Shown one piece after another: positions 17,748 through 25,678 of a stretch of 62,187 nt of DNA; within the stretch, counting starts at the first letter, position 1; each line of letters opens with the position of its first letter. The stretch is from the NCBI GenBank assembly GCA_937888825.1, contig CALBFE010000071.1, positions 1 to 62,187 of the forward strand. Direction: 5' to 3'. This stretch comes from an uncultured Actinomycetes bacterium. Its GTDB lineage: Bacteria; Actinomycetota; Actinomycetes; Nanopelagicales; Nanopelagicaceae. A program made the translations under genes and the position numbers. The notes under the pieces are model-generated. The model ran no database searches. It saw nothing but the letters and a program-made list of their open reading frames with translations, and was not told the origin of the DNA.

Positions 17748-18437
17748 TTATCCCGTGTATCCATAGACACCGCGAACTTGGTCGCGGATGACGTGGCCTA
17801 AATCAAGTTCAATAACACGCTTGCGCATCTGATCCACAATTCCAGCATCGTGAGTTGCCATCAAAACTGTTGTTCCCTCACGGTTAATGCGATCAAGGAG
17901 TTTCATAATTCCAACAGAAGTCGCTGGATCTAAATTTCCAGTTGGTTCATCGGCAATTAAAATTGGTGGGCGGCTCACATATGCACGCGCAATTGCCACA
18001 CGCTGTTGCTCACCACCAGAGATCTCTGAAGGCAAACGATCACCCTTATCTTCAAGACCTACGAGTTCTAATACTTCAGGAACTTCGCGATTGATCTCTT
18101 TTTGGGAATATCCAAGAACATGCAGAGCAAATGCCACGTTTTCAGTGATTGTCTTATTTGGCAGTAAACGAAAATCTTGGAAAACAGTTCCAACCTGGCG
18201 GCGAAGCTCAGGAACCTTATGTGTTGCAAGTGTTCCTAAATCCTTACCGGCAACATGGATAACTCCTGCCGTGGGACGTTCTTCACGCAAAATCAATCGC
18301 AGGAAAGTAGATTTACCGGAACCTGAAAGTCCAACAAGGAAAACGAACTCACCTTTAACTATTTCAAGATTTACAGAATCAAGGGCTGAACGTTCTTGTC
18401 CTGGGTAGATCTTTGTGACGTTCTCAAAGCGAATCAT
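17748..18437 (-). CDS. ftsE: Cell division ATP-binding protein FtsE
   Basis: A 229-residue ABC ATPase paired with FtsX. The Walker A is [14 protein letters not shown], the signature is [14 protein letters not shown], the Walker B is [13 protein letters not shown], and the switch His is in TVLMATHD. The start is ATG 18437 in the form ATGATTCGCTTTGAGAACG. The 147 bases back to prfB hold a short GCGGAT/ATCCGC inverted repeat at 18463-18482 and presumably the ftsEX promoter; no clear hexamer pair was found. Confidence 0.97.
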   Translation of the reverse strand: MIRFENVTKIYPGQERSALDSVNLEIVKGEFVFLVGLSGSGKSTFLRLILREERPTAGVIHVAGKDLGTLATHKVPELRRQVGTVFQDFRLLPNKTITENVAFALHVLGYSQKEINREVPEVLELVGLEDKGDRLPSEISGGEQQRVAIARAYVSRPPILIADEPTGNLDPATSVGIMKLLDRINREGTTVLMATHDAGIVDQMRKRVIELDLGHVIRDQVRGVYGYTG

Positions 18438-18584
18438 TTAAATCTCCCATTGCATCTGCGGCGCGGATATCGGGGAATCCGCTCTCGGCCTATTGCATAG
18501 TTTATGGAAAATCGAGGCAAATACCCGTATGTAACGCGCATCTGAGCCTGTGAAAAAATGTGATTTATGCTTTAGACAGGGAAA

Positions 18585-19685
18585 TTATGAACTTCGGCGC
18601 CACCTAATACCGGCCTCGATAAATTCATCGATTTCACCGTTGAGAACCGCAGAAGTATTTCCTGTTTCATAATCAGTGCGCAAATCCTTGACCATTTGAT
18701 ACGGCGCTAAAACATAGGAGCGCATTTGATTTCCCCATGAACCCGAGTTATCGCCCTTGAGGGCATTTATCTTCGCTTGTTCTTCTTGACGGCGACGCTC
18801 CAATAACTTTGATTGCAATACGGCCATTGCAGTTGCTTTGTTTTGAATTTGTGAGCGCTCATTTTGGCAAGAGACAACAATGCCAGTTGGAATGTGCGTC
18901 AAGCGAACTGCTGAGTCTGTGGTGTTAACACCCTGTCCTCCTGGCCCAGAGGAACGATAAACATCTACACGCACTTCTTTTTCATCAATTTCAACATGAT
19001 CACTTTGATCAACCACTGGCACAACTTCAACACCAGCAAAAGAAGTGTGACGGCGGCTTTGGCTATCAAATGGTGAAATACGAACAAGACGATGAGTTCC
19101 TTGTTCCACAGATAAAGTGCCGTATGCATATGCCGCAGTGACTCTAAAAGTTGTTGACTTAATGCCTGCTTCTTCAGCATAGGAAGTTTCTAGGACATCA
19201 ACTTTAAAGTTATGACGCTCGCAATAGCGCAAATACATGCGCATGATCATCTCAGCCCAATCAGCGGCCTCAACTCCCCCAGCCTCTGAGCGAATTGTTA
19301 TCAATGCATCACGATCATCATATTCACCATTGAGCAACGTCTGAACTTCTAATTCTCCGATTGATTTCTTAACTGCATCTAACTCTTTTTCAGCATCTTG
19401 AATTCCAGATCCATTAGGTTCACTTGCGGCTAATTCAAAAAGAATCGGTAGATCTTCAACACGTTGGCGCAGACCAGATAGCTTGACAATCTCTGACTGC
19501 ACGCGAGATAAACGGCTCGTAATCTTTTGTGCACTCTCTGGGTCATCCCACAAATTGGGAACTCCCGCTTCTTCCTCTAACTCTGCAGCTTGTTTGCGCA
19601 GCTTAGGAAGGTCTAAAACCTTTTCAATTGAGACAAGGGTCGCATCAATTTCATTGATCTCTAATTGATATTCACGCACTGCCAT
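18585..19685 (-). CDS. prfB: Peptide chain release factor 2
   Basis: A 366-residue class I release factor for UAA and UGA. The stop-reading tripeptide is in [17 protein letters not shown], and the peptidyl-transferase GGQ loop is in [20 protein letters not shown]. The frame is continuous from ATG 19685; the programmed +1 frameshift used in many bacteria is absent, as is usual in actinobacteria. The C-terminus ends IRWRRSS. It heads the ftsE-ftsX-smpB-ssrA neighbourhood. Confidence 0.97.
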   Translation of the reverse strand: MAVREYQLEINEIDATLVSIEKVLDLPKLRKQAAELEEEAGVPNLWDDPESAQKITSRLSRVQSEIVKLSGLRQRVEDLPILFELAASEPNGSGIQDAEKELDAVKKSIGELEVQTLLNGEYDDRDALITIRSEAGGVEAADWAEMIMRMYLRYCERHNFKVDVLETSYAEEAGIKSTTFRVTAAYAYGTLSVEQGTHRLVRISPFDSQSRRHTSFAGVEVVPVVDQSDHVEIDEKEVRVDVYRSSGPGGQGVNTTDSAVRLTHIPTGIVVSCQNERSQIQNKATAMAVLQSKLLERRRQEEQAKINALKGDNSGSWGNQMRSYVLAPYQMVKDLRTDYETGNTSAVLNGEIDEFIEAGIRWRRSS

Positions 19686-19738
19686 TGTGCAAGGATAGCG
19701 GAGAGCGAGTTAGCGAATAACCGATGTCCTCACTGTGG

Positions 19739-20284
19739 TCAATGCAGGCGAACTCCAAATAGATAGAAGCCCTCTTGCACTTGATTGGTACTGGCGGCGC
19801 TGGAATACAAATGAGCTGAGCTCTGGGAAGTAAATGGCACCATGAATGGAAACTTCACTGTGGCATATGTAGAAATCTCAACCGAAGTTCCATCACAAAC
19901 GAAATCTGTCAGCACTATCCCCTGCAATTCTTGGCGTTTCATTGAAGAATCATCTGTGCTCCAATTATTTAACTCCAACATCACATCAATAACGGCTTGA
20001 TTGCAATCTATTGGAATTGCGGGATGTTCGCGCTTATTAATCAGCGCAAGAGGTGTTGTAGCCATCGTGCCTTTTCCTGAGTAATAAGTGTCGCGATCTA
20101 ACGTATGAACCCCTCGCATAGCAGCAGCTTCTGTGGCTTGAGTTAAGGAGCGCTTTGCAACCATGACAGTTGCAATATCTGTCATCACCATCAAACTAGC
20201 AACTGTTATAACAAATAGTCCAATAATCACCACACTTAAAGATCCACGCTCATCTTTTACTTTTGAATTCCATTTCATTTCCAT
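19739..20284 (-). CDS. TadG-like / pilus-assembly pseudopilin-like membrane protein
   Basis: A 181-residue protein with a short charged N-terminus (KVKDERGSLSV), then one membrane helix (VVIIGLFVITVASLMVMTD) and an extracytoplasmic domain. The arrangement Glu-Arg-Gly then hydrophobic helix then AKRSLTQATEAAAMRG matches actinobacterial TadG / helicase-secretion-neighbourhood proteins. Two Cys in the outer domain could form a disulfide. The start overlaps the upstream TadE-like gene by ten bases. It is the last gene of a four-gene run. Confidence 0.75.
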   Translation of the reverse strand: MEMKWNSKVKDERGSLSVVIIGLFVITVASLMVMTDIATVMVAKRSLTQATEAAAMRGVHTLDRDTYYSGKGTMATTPLALINKREHPAIPIDCNQAVIDVMLELNNWSTDDSSMKRQELQGIVLTDFVCDGTSVEISTYATVKFPFMVPFTSQSSAHLYSSAASTNQVQEGFYLFGVRLH

Positions 20285-20679
20285 GGGCTTATATTTTCTT
20301 GTGCTGAGGCAGCAATAGTGCGATGAGATCTACTATCAATATAGGAAATAGTTAAGCGAATCCGGCTATTTGCTGACAAACATGGCAAACGGGAGCATTG
20401 ATAGTTGGTATCTATCGTTTCGATTTCACGTGAACTCAACCCTAAATGCTGAGCAATAAGTTCAATGACTTGTCCAGAAACTATGCGGCCGGAGTAATCA
20501 CTATCACTTGCAGTATAAGCACGAACTCCTTCGCGTGCCATCACTCGAATCACAGCCTCATTTCCACTGACGGAGGCAAAACTATTGAGATATATAAACA
20601 CCGGGATAAAAAGTGGAATAGCCAGTGCGACAAATTCCACAATGGCGCTTCCACTTTCATCTCGCAATCTTGAAATCAA
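20275..20679 (-). CDS. TadE-like pseudopilin
   Basis: A 134-residue protein. The N-terminus DESGSAIVEFVALAIPLF is the classical TadE pattern, with the prepilin-peptidase Gly and a Glu five residues later, followed by a single helix. The rest is a small outer domain with Cys pairs (QCSRLPC). Such proteins are accessory pseudopilins of Tad/Flp pili. It overlaps both neighbours (four bases upstream, ten downstream), so the group is one operon. Confidence 0.85.
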   Translation of the reverse strand: MISRLRDESGSAIVEFVALAIPLFIPVFIYLNSFASVSGNEAVIRVMAREGVRAYTASDSDYSGRIVSGQVIELIAQHLGLSSREIETIDTNYQCSRLPCLSANSRIRLTISYIDSRSHRTIAASAQENISPWK

Positions 20680-21053
20680 TTGAGGTTTTCCATGACTGCT
20701 GCCCCATTTACTTCAACAACAGCATTGCCACCAAGAAGTGCAACTAAACCCGGAACTAGTTGCGGTAATGAGTGTTTTCTTCTAGTAATCAGTAGCTTCA
20801 TATGTGTGAATGAATCGGGTGAACTCAACTCAATGACGTGATCTGAACTAGTAACTATCCCGCTGATTGCCCTGCTTGAGGCATCACTTTGAGCCAGAGC
20901 AAAATCGCTGTTGCGAAGATTGGTTGCAACTATGAGTTCAACTGCAATGAGAAAGAGAATAAGAAGAGGAATGAGAACTAGGGAGCTTTCAACATTACCG
21001 TTTTCTTGCCTAAGTTTGCGCAGGAAAGTTTTATTAAAGGCTCTTGGCGTCAT
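20676..21053 (-). CDS. TadE-like membrane protein
   Basis: A 125-residue protein. ATG 21053 is preferred because it immediately follows the upstream pilin-like gene; the longer frame to 21173 lies within that gene. The N-terminus RQENGNVESSLVLIPLLILFLIAVELIVA is a pseudopilin-like Gly plus a single helix, though the position-5 Glu is replaced. The outer domain is short and has no Cys. The coding frame ends in a four-base overlap with the next TadE-like gene. Confidence 0.7.
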   Translation of the reverse strand: MTPRAFNKTFLRKLRQENGNVESSLVLIPLLILFLIAVELIVATNLRNSDFALAQSDASSRAISGIVTSSDHVIELSSPDSFTHMKLLITRRKHSLPQLVPGLVALLGGNAVVEVNGAAVMENLN

Positions 21054-21055
21054 TG

Positions 21056-21289
21056 TTATCGGATCCCATTCATGGCATCGAGAGAGTTTTTTAGAATTGC
21101 AGTCAAGCGAGGGGCGGCAATCGTCCAGATTGCAGTTACTAATCCGGTAGTCATAAGGACTACTAAAACCCAACCCGGCACATCTCCCTGCTCATCTCTT
21201 AGCTGTGAATAGAACCTCTTGTGGGCTTTAACAAGGCGTTCGCGCAGAACTAACTCTGCATCAACCATTGATTTCATCAAGTTATTCAT
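21056..21289 (-). CDS. Small Flp-pilin-like protein
   Basis: A 77-residue protein with a ~32-residue charged leader, then DEQGDVPGWVLVVLMTTGLVTAIWTIAAP as one helix, and a short amphipathic tail (LTAILKNSLDAM). This resembles actinobacterial Flp/DUF4244-like pilins, although the canonical Glu at +5 is absent. It is the first gene of the cluster, as pilin genes usually are. The 111 bases upstream should contain the operon promoter; no clear hexamers were found. Confidence 0.65.
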   Translation of the reverse strand: MNNLMKSMVDAELVLRERLVKAHKRFYSQLRDEQGDVPGWVLVVLMTTGLVTAIWTIAAPRLTAILKNSLDAMNGIR

Positions 21290-21400
21290 TTACTTCTCTT
21301 TTCTTGTGAGTGATGTGTGAAGATTTAGTAACGCTCAATCTTGTTCTAGGTTTCAAGATGAAAATGTCTTGTAGCTTTGGCTGTGCACAACTGCGTCTTT

Positions 21401-22561
21401 CTAGAGAAGTACGTCTGCACTTGTCCATAGACATTCACACTCTGGGTGCTGTGGGAAATGCTGTAACTGGGGATTGAGGGCATCTAGAAAATCCACAATC
21501 AATTGCGCGGCCTGTAGCTCACTTTTGCCTGTATCTATAAATTTCAACGCCGCATGGGCCGCTAGTGCTGCAACTTGGTGGGCAACTGCAATAGGAAGCT
21601 CATCACTAGTGCCAAGTGGAATGGATAGTTCAGCAACGCCCACGCGATCGGCTTCAATGAGTGAAAGACAGCGCCGGCATGGAGTGCTACCTGGTTGAAC
21701 AAAAGGCCCCACAGTTGCAACATGACCAGGTGCTCTACCAACAAAGAAATGGTCTTGCCCATCACGTAAAAGATGCTCTACATACTGTGAATCAAAGCTG
21801 CCGCAGATTATTCGTAAATTCTTCTCTGGAACAACAGGTTTTGGTGCACCTCGCTGGGCAAGTGCAAAACTAGATGCCACTGGAAAGAGTGACCATTCCC
21901 GCGCAAGTTCTTCAATTCTATTTTTGTAGTTCAATCCTAAATCAGTCGTTCTCAGTGATCCTGAGCCTAAATCACTATCGACCACCGTTGGATGTTTATA
22001 GGAGGCTGATAATGAAATTCGAGTATTTGTAACACCGCTTGCTAAAAGAATTGAAAAGAGCAAAGTTGCTGTTCGTGAGTTCCCAATTATTTCAACTCCA
22101 AAGTTCTGGCGTGCAGTCATGACATCCACACCACCATCTCGAACTCCTTGAATCCAGGTGGCTTGGCTTAATTCTGGTGCTAAACGTTTTTGTAGTTGAC
22201 TAAAGGCAGCATCATTGCTTTGGTCTTGTGTGTGAGCTGCTCGGGATTGGATTAATGATTGAAATCTATTATTGAGCTTTATTGTTTTTCGCTGTGTGTC
22301 AAGAAAGTTTGCAGCCAGTAGTTCATCAATGATGGATTCAATTGTTTTGATTGGAATTCCTAATTTTTGAGAGATTTCATCACAGCTCAAGATTCCAGTG
22401 AACTGTTCAATTATTGATCTGGCCGAAGAGTGGTTAATGGCAACCCCATGAGATGAGGTTGCCATCGTGATGGAGCTTTCCTGTGTTGAAGTTTGTGAAC
22501 TAATAAAGACGCCGTTTTTTAGACGGGGAAATATGGGAGCCTCGGTTGATGTTGTAGTCAT
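21401..22561 (-). CDS. ThiF/E1-like, TOMM-cyclodehydratase-like protein
   Basis: A 386-residue protein. An N-terminal winged-helix-like part (SIIEQFTGILSCDEISQKL) resembles the leader-peptide-binding domain of TOMM proteins. A degenerate Rossmann region follows (VEIIGNSRTATLLFSILLASGVTNTRISL), and a Zn site is suggested by PCRRC and, near the C-terminus, HPECEC. Actinobacteria carry orphan homologues next to DUF5679 and YgjP-like genes, as here. The usual Gly-rich ATP loop is poor, so catalysis is doubtful. ATG 22561 is preferred; an in-frame GTG at 22600 is possible. No precursor peptide gene was found nearby. The function is unknown. Confidence 0.7.
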   Translation of the reverse strand: MTTTSTEAPIFPRLKNGVFISSQTSTQESSITMATSSHGVAINHSSARSIIEQFTGILSCDEISQKLGIPIKTIESIIDELLAANFLDTQRKTIKLNNRFQSLIQSRAAHTQDQSNDAAFSQLQKRLAPELSQATWIQGVRDGGVDVMTARQNFGVEIIGNSRTATLLFSILLASGVTNTRISLSASYKHPTVVDSDLGSGSLRTTDLGLNYKNRIEELAREWSLFPVASSFALAQRGAPKPVVPEKNLRIICGSFDSQYVEHLLRDGQDHFFVGRAPGHVATVGPFVQPGSTPCRRCLSLIEADRVGVAELSIPLGTSDELPIAVAHQVAALAAHAALKFIDTGKSELQAAQLIVDFLDALNPQLQHFPQHPECECLWTSADVLL

Positions 22562-22682
22562 GGTGCAAGAGTTGCTATGGCCAAGGGCTTGCGTTTTCAC
22601 TCACTGATAGCCTGTGGAATACCCAGCTTAATTACTACTCTGGGACATGTGTCATCACGGGTTGAATAAGTGCGATTGCACG

Positions 22683-22722
22683 AAGAAACCCCCACGTTCA
22701 CTTAGGAACATGAGGGTTTCTT
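22683..22722. terminator. Rho-independent terminator after DUF5679 gene
   Basis: AAGAAACCCcCAcGTTC pairs with GAACaTGaGGGTTTCTT around a six-base loop, with two mismatches. It lies between the DUF5679 stop and the ThiF-like start, so it separates their transcripts on the minus strand. The T-rich flank is better on the plus side. Confidence 0.75.
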
Positions 22723-22760
22723 TTAACGCTAGACGCTCACATCGTGTGAGCGAAATTTAA

Positions 22761-22925
22761 TTACTGTGCTTTGCCAAGGATGCGATTGACCTTGGTGCCA
22801 CACACTGGGCAGATGCCCTGTGCCATGCGACGACCAGAGTCAGAGACCTTTACAGTTCCCTCGAAATCACGCTTCTCTTTGCACTTAACGCAGTAAGCGT
22901 CACCTTTGTATGTCTCAACTGTCAT
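22761..22925 (-). CDS. DUF5679 zinc-ribbon protein
   Basis: A 54-residue protein. Two C-x-x-C knuckles, AYCVKCKEK and GICPVCGTKVNR, form a zinc ribbon of the DUF5679 type, short proteins common in actinobacteria. ATG 22925 has GGAGGACAAG upstream; the frame stays open to 23024 but that part is the structured leader and is not coding. The function is unknown. It is bracketed by a strong terminator downstream and a GC-rich folded leader upstream, both notable for so small a gene. Confidence 0.85.
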   Translation of the reverse strand: MTVETYKGDAYCVKCKEKRDFEGTVKVSDSGRRMAQGICPVCGTKVNRILGKAQ

Positions 22926-22942
22926 TTTCTTGTCCTCCGTCC

Positions 22943-22989
22943 GACGCTTGCAATCCCTAAGGGGTTGCTCCCCGTGCGGGGCGAGCGTT
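22943..22989 (-). promoter_or_regulatory. Folded leader (three-way-junction-like) of the DUF5679 gene
   Basis: Within the 5' untranslated region, GACGCT (22943-22948) can pair with AGCGTT (22984-22989). This encloses a 6-bp hairpin AATCCC/GGGGTT (22952-22957 with 22961-22966) and a hairpin CCCC-GTGC-GGGG (22970-22981). It is GC-rich in an AT-rich region and lies just before the ribosome site. It could be a cis-regulatory RNA, a terminator of the preceding YgjP gene, or both. Confidence 0.45.
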
Positions 22990-23044
22990 CTGTTAAGTGA
23001 GACGATACCCCTCGACACGCTCAATCAAGCGTAACTAGCCGCGT

Positions 23045-23653
23045 TTATAGAGGAGTTTTTTCACCCTTGGCCAGGAGCTTTTTGAGCGCTTCTGGGGCTG
23101 CGAGCGCAGTTTCAGCTGCCTCATACCCATCTAGATAGGCGCTGGCGAGCTCGGCCTTGGCAAACCTGGCTAAAAGCTCTTTGAACTGCGGCCCATGGTC
23201 GAAATACTCAAGATGAATGGCTTCATGAAAGAGGACATAGTCCAGAGCGTAGTCAGGGGCGCCTTTGAGTCGATCAGAGATTCGGATAGTCCGATCTACC
23301 CCCGTGCAAGAACCCCAGCGCTCGCGCATACCTCGCCAGAGAACCGATGCTGGCCGCAGGCAGATTTCTGGGGCGAGTTCGCTCAAAAGCTCCTCTATTC
23401 GTATGGCCAAAGCCTCTTCGCTCATCGTTATGGCGGCTTCTTGGGCCCTAATCTTGGCCACCATCTCTGGAACCATCGCCCGTTCATCGGCTTTACTCAT
23501 TCTGGCCGGGATCGAGACCACAATTCTCCCACCTTGGCGATAAGCAGAGATGTTTTTCTTTCGCCGGGTAGATCTAATAACAATGATCTCGCCTTCACCG
23601 ATTCCGGGAAGTGTGTTCTCACTTCCTACATCTTCAAAAGCAGGGCTGTCCAT
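23045..23653 (-). CDS. YgjP-like (DUF45) zinc metallopeptidase
   Basis: A protein of about 202 residues. The zinc motif is VLFHEAIHLEYFDHGPQF, with HExxH at residues ~143-147 and a third His six residues later, and the preceding RERWGSC is the YgjP/DUF45 signature (WLM/SprT-like fold). It is predicted to be a cytoplasmic peptidase of unknown substrate. The frame is open to a TTG at 23674; the ATG at 23653 is preferred but neither has a strong ribosome site. It is grouped with DUF5679, ThiF-like and DUF2342 genes, a recurring actinobacterial neighbourhood. Confidence 0.85.
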   Translation of the reverse strand: MDSPAFEDVGSENTLPGIGEGEIIVIRSTRRKKNISAYRQGGRIVVSIPARMSKADERAMVPEMVAKIRAQEAAITMSEEALAIRIEELLSELAPEICLRPASVLWRGMRERWGSCTGVDRTIRISDRLKGAPDYALDYVLFHEAIHLEYFDHGPQFKELLARFAKAELASAYLDGYEAAETALAAPEALKKLLAKGEKTPL

Positions 23654-23822
23654 AGAGAGCACGGTATCTGCCAACCCTGATGCGGCATAGAAACCTCAAC
23701 CACGTGTTGAGAGATTTTTACAATCGATGCGATAAATAAATCTCCACTACACGAAAAAAAATAGGTTGTGTCAAAGGCTCTCTCAGTTGATTCTCGGGCC
23801 AAATACATTTACGTTACGACTA

Positions 23823-23893
23823 CGAACTCCTCGGATAACTGTTCTATATCAGCAAGGGGAAGGCTGATACAGAATGAGCGGCCGGGGAGTTCG
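23823..23893. other. Long two-part hairpin in intergenic region
   Basis: CGAACTCCTCGG (23823-23834) pairs with CCGGGGAGTTCG (23882-23893), 12 bp with one G-U wobble. Inside, TTCTATATCAGC (23842-23853) pairs with GCTGATACAGAA (23863-23874), 12 bp with one mismatch, around a nine-base AAGGGGAAG loop. A seven-base internal loop joins the stems. On the plus strand it is followed by CTTTTCT. No gene explains it; on the minus strand it lies in the 3' region of the DUF2342 transcript. It may be a small RNA, a terminator or a leader of the YgjP gene. Confidence 0.6.
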
Positions 23894-23911
23894 CTTTTCT
23901 ATCTGTGGGTT

Positions 23912-25228
23912 TTAGAGACCCGATAAATCATCAGGAATTTCAACACTGGCCAAGTAACTCTGCGGCGTTAATAGATCATCAGATGTTGGAAGGATTCCAC
24001 TCCAAATTCGATCTCTACCTTCTAAATCTTTCACCTCGCGAACTGCCTTCCAAAATGTTGTGGCTTCTCGTGCCAGCTTTGGTGAGACCTGCAAACCAAA
24101 CATTGTTGCAAATAACTGTTGAGCCGGCGCTGAAGTTGCTCGACGACGGCACAAAGTTTCTTGCAATGCAACAAGATTAGGAAGGCGATCCCCTGCTGCA
24201 AGTGTGACAACTTCTTCACTCCAGCCATCTATGAGAGCAAGAACGGTTTCTAACTTTGTTAAAGCTGAACGTTGAGCAGGAGTTTCCTCCGGTGTGAAAA
24301 TTCCTTCATTGAGGGCAATGTTAAAACTCTCTGGGTTGGTTGGATCAAACTCTTTTCCCTCTTGTGATGCATTATCAAAAACTTCTTGTGCTTGACGCTG
24401 AATCGCATCGATATCTATGCGAATACCTTTTCCATAATCTGAAATTGCAGTGCGAATATAAGAAATTAACCAAGGGTTGTGAGCAAATAATCGAGCAACG
24501 GCACTCTCGCGCAATGCATGAAAAATTCGAACTTCATCCATCGGAATATTAAGGTCTTGACCCCACTCATCGATATTTTGTGGAACAAGGGAAGGATAAA
24601 CAGGCTCTACTAAAGGAAGTCCCACATCATGCGTGCCAGTCACCGATCCGGCTAATCCGCCAATGGCTTGGCCCAACTGTGTTGCAATTAAAGAGCCAAT
24701 AAAGGAGCGCAGAAGCGTTGCAATCATCCCAACAGGGATCTGCATGGCGCTTTCAGCCTCGCTGTGGCCTTGTTCTCCATTGGCATTGTTGAGTAGCTCT
24801 GAGATGGCAGCGGCTAAGCCCGTGGCTAGGGGCTCAACAGATACATGCCAGCCATTTAATGTTGTGTCGACCCAATCCGTTCTGGCCATCGCAGGATTTC
24901 CAGTGGCCGTAGATTGAGAAAAGAAAGTTGCCTCATTGAGCCATAGCTCTGCGATTGCAAAAGCTTCTTGGATCTTTGCCACATCATTTGCGCCAATAGG
25001 AGCTGAGCCCTTTGCAGTGACAAACTTCTTTGCAGTATCTCGAACAATGTTTTTTGGAAGAGCTTCTGTCGTTGCAGAAAATCCTGGGGCGCTCATACCA
25101 AGTGCAGAAAACTGTTGCTGAATCTGTTGTTGCATCTGCGCCATCATGGCTGCAAAATCAACTGACTCCCCATCCTGATTTTTTTCAGGCTCATCTGAAC
25201 TATCAGGTGTAAAACCAAATGGCGACAT
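23912..25228 (-). CDS. Zinc-dependent metalloprotease-like protein (DUF2342 / TIGR03624 type)
   Basis: A 438-residue protein. The N-terminus is polar and Gln-rich. The core matches DUF2342: LVPQNIDEW, LRESAVARLFAHNPWLISYI, LALIDGWSEEVV, LQETLCRRRATSAPAQQLFATMFGLQ, and the final GRDRIWSGILPTSDDLLTP. Annotations call the family a zinc-dependent metalloprotease or putative hydrolase, but no HExxH is present here and the usual REAAH block reads RESAV, so catalysis is uncertain. It is the first minus-strand gene of this group and is divergent from the 99-residue membrane protein. Confidence 0.85.
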   Translation of the reverse strand: MSPFGFTPDSSDEPEKNQDGESVDFAAMMAQMQQQIQQQFSALGMSAPGFSATTEALPKNIVRDTAKKFVTAKGSAPIGANDVAKIQEAFAIAELWLNEATFFSQSTATGNPAMARTDWVDTTLNGWHVSVEPLATGLAAAISELLNNANGEQGHSEAESAMQIPVGMIATLLRSFIGSLIATQLGQAIGGLAGSVTGTHDVGLPLVEPVYPSLVPQNIDEWGQDLNIPMDEVRIFHALRESAVARLFAHNPWLISYIRTAISDYGKGIRIDIDAIQRQAQEVFDNASQEGKEFDPTNPESFNIALNEGIFTPEETPAQRSALTKLETVLALIDGWSEEVVTLAAGDRLPNLVALQETLCRRRATSAPAQQLFATMFGLQVSPKLAREATTFWKAVREVKDLEGRDRIWSGILPTSDDLLTPQSYLASVEIPDDLSGL

Positions 25229-25358
25229 GAGTAAATCCTCCCAGTGCTATAACCAGATGGCCATCTGATTTCTTCCCCAAACTCAACGAGTCATTTGTGA
25301 GCAAGTTGACACAAACCCATCTTTAGCACGACGCCTCTTCTGACGGTAGGCTGGCCCT

Positions 25359-25658
25359 ATGTCCAGCGCCTTCCTTGCACTCATCTGGTGGGTAGTCCCG
25401 GCTCTAGGTTTGAGCGGGGCCCTTCTCTATGTTTTATGGGTCACTAAATTTGAAGGAAAGTTCCAGCAAGAAACACAGCGCTCTGTTGGCCAGTTTCAGC
25501 GCTTTCAAGATTCTCTGCGCGATTCACAAGCTCGTGATTTTGCAGCTGAATCTCAAATAGCTCCCACAGCAGCGGCCGGCAACAATCAAACCCAGTTAAT
25601 TAAGCCCGATCCAGCTAGTGATTTTCATGACGATAATCCTTTCCTGAAGAAATCCTAA
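25359..25658 (+). CDS. Small single-pass membrane protein of unknown function
   Basis: A 99-residue protein with one N-terminal helix (residues ~5-27), then a charged, probably helical segment (FEGKFQQETQRSVGQFQRFQDSLRD) and a disordered tail. A conserved short protein of this shape often accompanies the Lon-like protease gene in actinobacteria; no domain was recognised. It lies 20 bases upstream of that protease gene and is probably cotranscribed with it and UPF0182. Confidence 0.65.
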   Translation: MSSAFLALIWWVVPALGLSGALLYVLWVTKFEGKFQQETQRSVGQFQRFQDSLRDSQARDFAAESQIAPTAAAGNNQTQLIKPDPASDFHDDNPFLKKS

Positions 25659-25678
25659 ACAGAACCCTCGTTCAGACT

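Noticed and set aside
18585-19685. Programmed frameshift in prfB
   Set aside because: The reading frame is continuous from ATG to stop; no TGA-C slip site near codon 25.
22926-23024. Extended N-terminus for the DUF5679 gene
   Set aside because: The extension is a GC-rich folded leader, whereas ATG 22925 has a GGAGGACAAG site.
23823-23893. 6C RNA
   Set aside because: 6C RNA needs runs of six or more C in its loops; the minus strand shows only CCCC.
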